From Cylicocyclus nassatus (lineage: Eukaryota; Nematoda; Chromadorea; Rhabditida; Strongylidae), in assembly GCA_958299035.1 (NCBI GenBank), contig CATQJL010000112.1, positions 4,200,123 to 4,264,122 of the forward strand: a DNA stretch of 64,000 nt. Reading direction: 5' to 3'. A program made the translations under genes and the position numbers. Shown piece by piece: positions 58,655 through 64,000 of this stretch. Position 1 is the stretch's first letter, and every line of letters begins with the position of its first letter. The notes under the pieces are model-generated. The model searched no databases and was not told where the DNA came from. It saw only the letters and a list, made by a program, of their open reading frames with translations.

Positions 58655-58723
58655 ATGGGGTGTGGCGCCACCCCTAAAAAGCTGTGGCAGCCACAGCTTT
58701 TTAGGGGTGGTGCCACACCCCAT
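58655..58723. repeat. Tight inverted repeat (hairpin), 69 bp
   Basis: ATGGGGTGTGGCGCCACCCC TAAAAAGCTGTGG is followed after 2-3 nt by CCACAGCTTTTTAGGGGTGG TGCCACACCCCAT. The arms of about 33 nt carry one G/A difference. Confidence 0.8.
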
Positions 58724-60458
58724 TAACACCTTCAAACAGATCAAATAGCTGCGTTTCTTATATCGTTGTTACTGCTAACCTTTTTCTTTAGATAGCAGAA
58801 GTTTCATATGAAAACGTTTCTTCAAAAGCAAAATATATTAGTTTATCCTTACCTATGCAAATGTAAAATACTGGTAAAATACTGCGAAAATATTGGGATA
58901 TGGTAACATGCTGAGTCTGCGCTACTACGTGAATCGCAAGGGAAGGCGACAAGAGTGTATATATTCGATAGTTCAAGCCTTATAATCTACATTAAAGGAG
59001 CCTGATTGGTCTCCTCTAGCCTGAGATACTGAAAACGAAAAATGGAACAAACGACTTTGGCTTGCTCTTAATATTAATTTGGAGGTCATTTGAAATAGGA
59101 TTCCTAATGTAAGCAAAGAAATAATAGTTCTTTGTAATAAGCGCAAAAAGAAGTAGTTTATTTACCTTTGAAACAAAACATGTTTGAGAATGACCATCTC
59201 ACTCAGGTGGTCCTGTATTTGGAAACCTCAGAATTTGCTGAAACTTGGAAGACAGGGGTTATTTTACTTCCTAATAACAAGATGATGCTTTTATGCTTTA
59301 AAAATCTTTGATTATGCTTACTGTACGTATACGATAGTGGGTCAAACATCAATGTGCTAGTATTTTGCATGACGGGCTTATTTGACATTGTTAACGAATA
59401 TCATGTTATGCGAACAGCGGACACCTTGATAACGACCCTCCCCCTCCCTGATTCCTCAATACGACCCCCCCCCCCAGGTGTGGCATGCCAAACCCTACGC
59501 TTGACCCTGGAAATAAGCAATTGGAAGCCCGCTGCGGACTTACGCCAACTAGGCACTTTGTAGTTAGTGTTCGAGCGGATGAAAGCGATAGGGGATGAGC
59601 AAAAAAAGAAGAAAAACCTATACAAAAGTGTGAGAAGCAAAGACAGATTTCCAATGTTGCTTTCGAGATAAAAGTGTGCAGCGCAACCAGCGCAATACCA
59701 TGTCAGCCGACATCGTGAGCTACTCGATAACAACTTTACGAAATTCTTCTCTAAAACATCCTCTTTCAACGCTATTTGCGTCAGTCCAGCTCCCCATATA
59801 AGTTAAACTCAGTTAAACTCACAACAGGGTGGTGACGACAACAGTTTAAACAACAGTTTATCTTTCGGCACTAGTGCTTTTTCAAAGCATGTGCGGTTGC
59901 ATAGTTTGCGCCAACCCAGTTTAGGCCGAGATTGAAGTGGCGGGCCAATGTCCTCGCAACGGTTCGCGCCGCATTTCAACTACTGCACGTTATGTGGTGT
60001 AACTAAACCAATGCAAACAAGTTACTGGTGCCTTTTTGTTTCATTTGTTTCTTATTTGTACCCTTTCTTTGTGATTGATGCTTGCCTTCGAATGTTTGCG
60101 TTTTTTCAAAACTTTCGAAATACAGCACGCCTACTTCCTTTCAATCTCTAACTGACAAAATGCTAGCGTGTGCGCTCGCAAAGCTTCCTGCGAGGCGGAC
60201 GCGCCGCTTCACAAGACATGCTTTGGCCTACATCTTTTAAAACAGACTGTAGTTTAACATGTAAGCTCGTTTGAGATCACCAAAGCTTACTCAAGTTAAC
60301 CGATCTCGCCTAGGAGCCTGAGGGTGTTTTGCATGAAAGATAACATGTTCTGTACTTTCGCTTTCTAATGACTGTATGATATGTATTTGCAACGCCTCTT
60401 GTGTACAAGAAGATGGTTCATTTGTTGTTCTGCTCCAATTTTCAGCAGTTTCAGCAGT
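58724..60458. other. Intergenic, nothing recognised
   Basis: Contains a polypyrimidine/C-run near 59465-59477 within GATTCCTCAATACGACCCCC. No supported gene. Confidence 0.35.
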
Positions 60459-61293
60459 GCTTGTTGTGGCTTCTTTAGCTGGACACCGGGATTGGTATAT
60501 CCTTTATTCGACTAACGTTTCGGCGGTATCGCCTTCTTCAGAGTCTGAAATCATCGAATGCATAAGTGAACTATCCTATCAAAAACCGCCTCAAGACCTA
60601 GGAAAACGCCCAATGCGCCAGTGAATCAAGAACTCGAAAGTGAATGCAGGATTGAACTAATGCTCACCTAAACAGATGCCGACAAAGTGGTATTGCAGAC
60701 CACTATACCAGTAACTGAGCTCTTACTTTCTTATATACCTATTCGCCTGGCCTCAAATTGACCTCAGAAGCCGCAAAGGCTCTGATAAGGCGCTAACTCA
60801 TTAGTGATGTCTATGCACTCATCTTTCCTATTCAAATTTGGATTTTTGGCGGCAATCCAAAACGCTTCTAAACTCTTGCGCGCTAGGATTTCGGATTCGT
60901 ACGCCAAGATCGTGACCTCCACGCGTATCTCTGCGTCATTATGGAACTGTCTGCGATGCTTGCCCAGTGGAATTGCCATGTTCGATTTTTTGAGCCCGTC
61001 TAGGTGTTCTTTTACGCGTATACATAGGGGCCGCCCCGTCTCGCCGATGTACGTGCCTCCACATGTCTGACAGGTGATAAGGTACACCACCCCCGCAACC
61101 ATGCAGTCGTCTTCCCTGCCCTGCGGGCATATGATGCATCCTGGAGTTATGCAAAGCCTATCATATGCCCTATTTCGTACTAGCTGATGTTTGAGGTTTG
61201 TAGGGGGTATGTCAACTACCCTTATCCAATCCTGGAGATTCGCTTGTATACCAATCTTCTGACCGTCTTTCTCAACTCCTCTGAGATATACGG
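60459..61293 (-). mobile_element. Penelope-like element, 5'-truncated (left, minus)
   Basis: The minus strand encodes the C-terminal part of a Penelope-type polyprotein. There is an N-terminal CITPGCIICPQGRE cysteine motif, then a GIY-YIG endonuclease (VYLITCQTCGGTYIGETGRP, IRVKEHLDGL) and the ending NELAPYQSLCGF (stop near 60764). About 300 bp of 3' UTR follow. The reverse transcriptase is absent. It mirrors the right-hand copy. Confidence 0.85.
60764..61290 (-). pseudogene. GIY-YIG endonuclease domain of the left Penelope-like element
   Basis: The frame is open from about 61290 (PAVYLRGVEKDGQKIGIQAN) to the stop at 60764, but has no methionine before residue MVAGVVYL, as expected for a 5'-truncated copy. 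GIY-YIG core residues GTYIG and the downstream Arg (RPLCIRVKEH) are present. It differs from the right copy at a few residues (AGVVYL against AVVVYL, NMAIPL against NMATPL). Confidence 0.8.
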
Positions 61294-61397
61294 CAGGCAG
61301 AAAGGGATTTTTCCATCGGTTTCTGTAACCACATTCCCATGAGCTCGATGATGTTTTGCGTGAGTGTGCCCAAAGGTCTTGTAACCATTAGATCGAG

Positions 61398-62230
61398 CCG
61401 TATATCTCAGAGGAGTTGAGCAAGACGGTCAGAAGATTGGTACTACAAGCGGACCTCCAGGATTGGATAAGGGTAGTTGACATACCCCCTACAAACCTCA
61501 AACATCAGCTAGTACGAAATAGGGCATATGATAGGCTTTGCATGACTCCAGGATGCATCATATGCCCGCAGGGCAGGGAAGGCGACTGCATGGTTGCGGT
61601 GGTGGTGTACCTTATCACCTGTCAGACATGTGGAGGCACGTACATCGGCGAGACGGGGCGGCCCCTATGTATACGCGTAAAAGAACACCTAGACGGGCTC
61701 AAAAAATCGAACATGGCAACTCCACTGGGCAAGCATCGCAGACAGTTCCATAATGACGCAGAGATACGCGTGGAGGTCACGATCTTGGCGTACGAATCCG
61801 AAATCCTAGCGCGCAAGACTTTAGAAGCGTTTTGGATTGCCGCCAAAAATCCAAATTTGAATAGGAAAGATGAGTGCATAGACATCACTAATGAGTTGGC
61901 GCCTTATCAGAGCCTTTGCGGCTTCTGAGGTCAATTTGAGGCCAGGCGAATAGGTATATAAGAAAGTAAGAGCTCAGTTATTGGTATAGTGGTCTGCAAT
62001 ACCATGCCGGCATCTGTTTAGGTGAGCATTAGTTCAATCCTGCATTCACTTTCGAGTTCTTGATTCACTGGCGCATTGGGCGTTTTCCTAGGTCTTGAGG
62101 CGGCTTTTGATAGGATAGTTCACTTATGCATTCGATGATTTCAGACTCTGAAGAAGGCGATACCGCCGAAACGTTAGTCGAATAAAGGATATACCAATCC
62201 CAGTGTCCAGCTAAAGAAGCCACAACAAGC
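61398..62230 (+). mobile_element. Penelope-like element, 5'-truncated (right, plus)
   Basis: An inverted near-identical copy of the left element, separated from it by about 104 bp of spacer (61294-61397). The 5' ends face each other and the outer ends are 3' ends (GCCACAACAAGC). The 3' UTR has the block CTGAAGAAGGCGATACCGCC then GAAACGTTAGTC. Confidence 0.85.
61416..61928 (+). pseudogene. GIY-YIG endonuclease domain of the right Penelope-like element
   Basis: A 170-codon frame beginning MSKTVRRLVLQADLQDWIRV. A small insertion relative to the left copy shifts the first ~12 codons. From LQDWIRVVDIPPTNLKHQLV onward it matches the left copy, with the cysteine motif, GTYIGETGR and the end NELAPYQSLCGF. 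Catalytically plausible GIY-YIG domain without reverse transcriptase. Confidence 0.8.
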
Positions 62231-62409
62231 ATTTGCAACATGCCGAGATTTATCGAGAGTCGAACTTGGACAGTTTCAGCAGTTTTCATCAACCAAACAT
62301 TTATGATGAGAAGGCATGATCCAAATCATGCGCTGTTTCGCTGTAGCTGACTTCAAGCTGAAATGAGTAATTGAGAAACAGAACGATAGACCATTGCGAA
62401 GCGAATCAC

Positions 62410-62522
62410 CCAATCGATATTCAAGCGTAGTTTTGATCTTCCAAGCTCTGCTGTATGTGATGATAGGCACGATGTTGCTGTGCGAAATGAACGTTCTATT
62501 TTTATATGCTGATGAGCAGTAC
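62410..62522 (-). pseudogene. Orphan CUB exon of a second astacin
   Basis: This 113-nt exon (acceptor CATTTTAG, donor GTGATTC) encodes YCSSAYKNRTFISHSN then IVPIITYSRAWKIKTTLEYR. It has the same length, phase and ending as astacin exon 49795-49683 (VCSPSYRGW to VVPIITYSRVW). No other exon of this paralogue was found in the window, so it is either a fragment or part of a gene with a long upstream intron running past the right edge. Confidence 0.65.
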
Positions 62523-62588
62523 CTAAAATGAAAGTTTTTGCGAGAGTTTGATTACATTCTGCCCATTTTCAATCATTAAATGTTTCAG

Positions 62589-62736
62589 AAGCGAAATTCG
62601 GGAAAAAATACGAAATCAGCTTGAAAAGCTTGATCTAAATTTGCTATCCCTCTCACTAAAGAAGATTGTTGGCTTCCTGCGCAAAAACTGCAAGCCCAAA
62701 CTGACTGATGTTCAGATATTACCGTCTAAACGTTAA
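62589..62736 (+). other. Possible plus-strand exon, unassigned
   Basis: After the acceptor-like AATGTTTCAG a frame reads SEIREKIRNQLEKLDLNLLS LSLKKIVGFLRKN and stops at 62736. It looks helical and basic. No family recognised and no partner exon found. Confidence 0.25.
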
Positions 62737-62819
62737 TCTCTTGCCTCAACTCCATCATCAACATTGGGAGACTGATTTGATGTTTTCCGCTGCGAGCCCT
62801 TTTTTTGGAAAGACGACTC

Positions 62820-62950
62820 CAGGGCCCGGCACAGGTCGGTTTCTAGGGTTTCCGAAAACGAAGTCTCCCCTGACTTTCGAAAGTTATACGAAGCCTTTGA
62901 CCTACCTACTTAGGACAAGATGAAAACAAGAAAAATTTGATAGTTACTTT
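62820..62950. mobile_element. Single end of the hAT-type element family
   Basis: CAGGGCCCGGCACAGGTCGG and the following ~120 bp (TTTCTAGGGTTTCCGAAAAC, GAAGTCTCCCCTGACTTTCG) closely match the left end of the element at 7174. The opposite end was not found in the window, so this is a truncated copy or one that continues past the edge. Confidence 0.65.
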
Positions 62951-63124
62951 ATAATAAAAAATAGCAACGGAAAAGTGAACTTTTTACGTACCGCCCGTTT
63001 TCGTTGCGAGAGCCTGGACACCGTACCCCCTTCCCTCCTCTCCCCCCCCCCACCCAGACATCACCACTTTCTTTGAGTTTGATGAAGAAAAGGCGATTGA
63101 GGCGCATAAACTGCAGATGCAATG

Positions 63125-63372
63125 TATCGTCCCCTCCACAGCTCGTGCTACCCTTGTGGCGTCGCGGACGGCCACGTGTGACTCATTGGTAATATTGGCA
63201 GCAACACGTTGGCAACATGCAGCAACATGTTGGCGTAGCCAAAATGTTCTGCCAATATGTTGGGGCATGTTGCAAACATGTTGTTGCCATGTTGCCAACA
63301 TGTTAGCCACACGTGGCAGGTCTGACAATGAGACGCAGACCAAGGGTAGCACGAGCTGTGGAGGGGACGATA
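63125..63372. mobile_element. Fold-back MITE with perfect 32-bp inverted ends
   Basis: The left end TATCGTCCCCTCCACAGCTC and on to CCCTTG (63125-63156) is repeated exactly inverted at 63341-63372. The outer TA fits a mariner-type target. The interior pairs further (GGCCACGTGTG against CACACGTGGC) and contains several AACATGTTGGCAACATG-type palindromic units. Confidence 0.8.
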
Positions 63373-63443
63373 GTGTCCATGGTCTAATGGCTAGGGGGTG
63401 CGACTCTCAGCTGCCAGACCCAGGTTCGATTCCCCGCTCAGCA
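63373..63443 (+). repeat. tRNA-Glu(CTC)-like sequence, probably a SINE head or tRNA relic
   Basis: The A box TGGTCTAATGG and B box GGTTCGATTCC are well kept and correctly spaced, with CTC at the anticodon position. The acceptor stem (GTGTCCA against CTCAGCA) does not pair, and the anticodon and T stems are poor. It is therefore unlikely to be a working tRNA and more likely the promoter head of a tRNA-derived SINE whose body would continue to the right. Confidence 0.6.
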
Positions 63444-64000
63444 ATTCTCTTTGTCACTAACGTTGGCTCCAAAAAACGGTTGTAGGGCGGGTTCGCACGA
63501 CCGCTATGCTTTCCACATAGGACCACTGCCGCGCGCGACACATCCTGTGGCGGCTTCCCCAAGCAAAGCCTGGGGAGGAAAAGTTTGCGGCGTGCGTGAC
63601 GTGTTCAAACAAGTCAAAATCAGAGTGGCGCTTAAGACCGCCCGTGCGAAAAGACCGTCTCCCACATACAATACATCAGCTAAGAAAAGCCACAGAAGGG
63701 AGAGCCAAGGGAAGGATGCTGTACGAGGAGAAGGAACATTCGTTTATCTCATGTGAGGGTCACTCTAGAGAAAAAACGCGAGTAAGGTGTGGATTTCTAT
63801 TTTGGAGAATGAACTTCACTAAACGCGACATCTTTTTTGACTCCAAATTTTCTTCTGCAAGCAGTCGTACTTTCGTCATTAGAACTATATGAGCACCATG
63901 CCTTCCCAGCAGAATTTTTCAATTAGAGCATCACTAGACGAAGTTTATTAGCTTTCACGGCAATGAAAAAAGTGTTATACGAGGCTTTGGTGACTCAATA
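63444..64000. other. Right edge, possible SINE body and unassigned sequence
   Basis: The sequence after the tRNA-like head is more GC-rich for about 200 bp and then becomes AT-rich. No repeat partner inside the window allows the end of the putative SINE to be set. Overlapping open frames here have no family support. Confidence 0.3.

Noticed and set aside
63373..63443. Functional tRNA-Glu gene
   Set aside because: The A and B boxes are good but the acceptor stem does not pair and the anticodon and T stems are weak.

Overview
The window is nuclear DNA of a nematode, most likely a clade V (strongylid or hookworm-like) species. The reasons are many small introns near 50 nt with TTTCAG-type acceptors, acceptor-like sequences immediately before start codons (candidate spliced-leader sites), a nematode-style astacin (pro, catalytic, EGF, CUB), and a large load of DNA-transposon relics and MITEs (mariner-, hAT- and TWA-target types). 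There is no sign of bacterial, organellar or viral sequence. All genes are interrupted, so exon coordinates come from splice consensus, phase and family conservation.

Layout. Bases 1-14060 hold no gene I can support. They contain an interspersed repeat (called repeat A here), TIR elements and a three-level nest at 6938-9306 (a mariner MITE inside a hAT-type element inside a mariner relic). At 14074-16659 (+) lies a small secreted-type single-pass cysteine-rich membrane protein. At 17505-25140 (-) are two complete tandem copies of the mitochondrial oxidoreductase RTN4IP1 (C. elegans rad-8 family), both eight exons and 365 codons with every coding exon the same length.

The centre (25656-35259, +) is a run of four same-strand genes: proteasome ATPase RPT5/PSMC3 (complete, 439 aa), two tandem SLC25A44-type mitochondrial carriers (354 and 347 aa) and mitochondrial ribosomal protein L13 (204 aa). 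Spacing, a poly(A) signal and an acceptor-like start make an operon plausible for at least the first pair. Converging on it is a large minus-strand gene, 35561-41994, the non-catalytic RAB3GAP2 subunit of the Rab3 GTPase-activating protein. Rpt5, the carriers, L13 and RTN4IP1 are housekeeping proteasome and mitochondrial functions; RAB3GAP2 acts in membrane traffic.

Bases 42000-48380 are mostly transposon debris plus one possible 46-aa three-exon gene (44559-44796). At 49683-55110 (-) is an astacin metalloprotease with a 229-codon exon carrying a threonine-rich linker. Two of its introns each contain one mariner-like MITE, and removing each MITE leaves exactly 50 nt. A paralogous CUB exon lies alone at 62410-62522. 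Bases 60459-62230 hold two 5'-truncated Penelope-like elements, head to head, each keeping a GIY-YIG endonuclease reading frame. The right edge has a fold-back element with perfect 32-bp ends next to a tRNA-Glu-like (SINE-like) sequence.

The most useful observations are the paired MITEs in 50-nt introns, two GC-AG introns (one supported by a paralogous exon), the symmetrical RTN4IP1 duplication, the mirror-image Penelope pair and the nested transposons.
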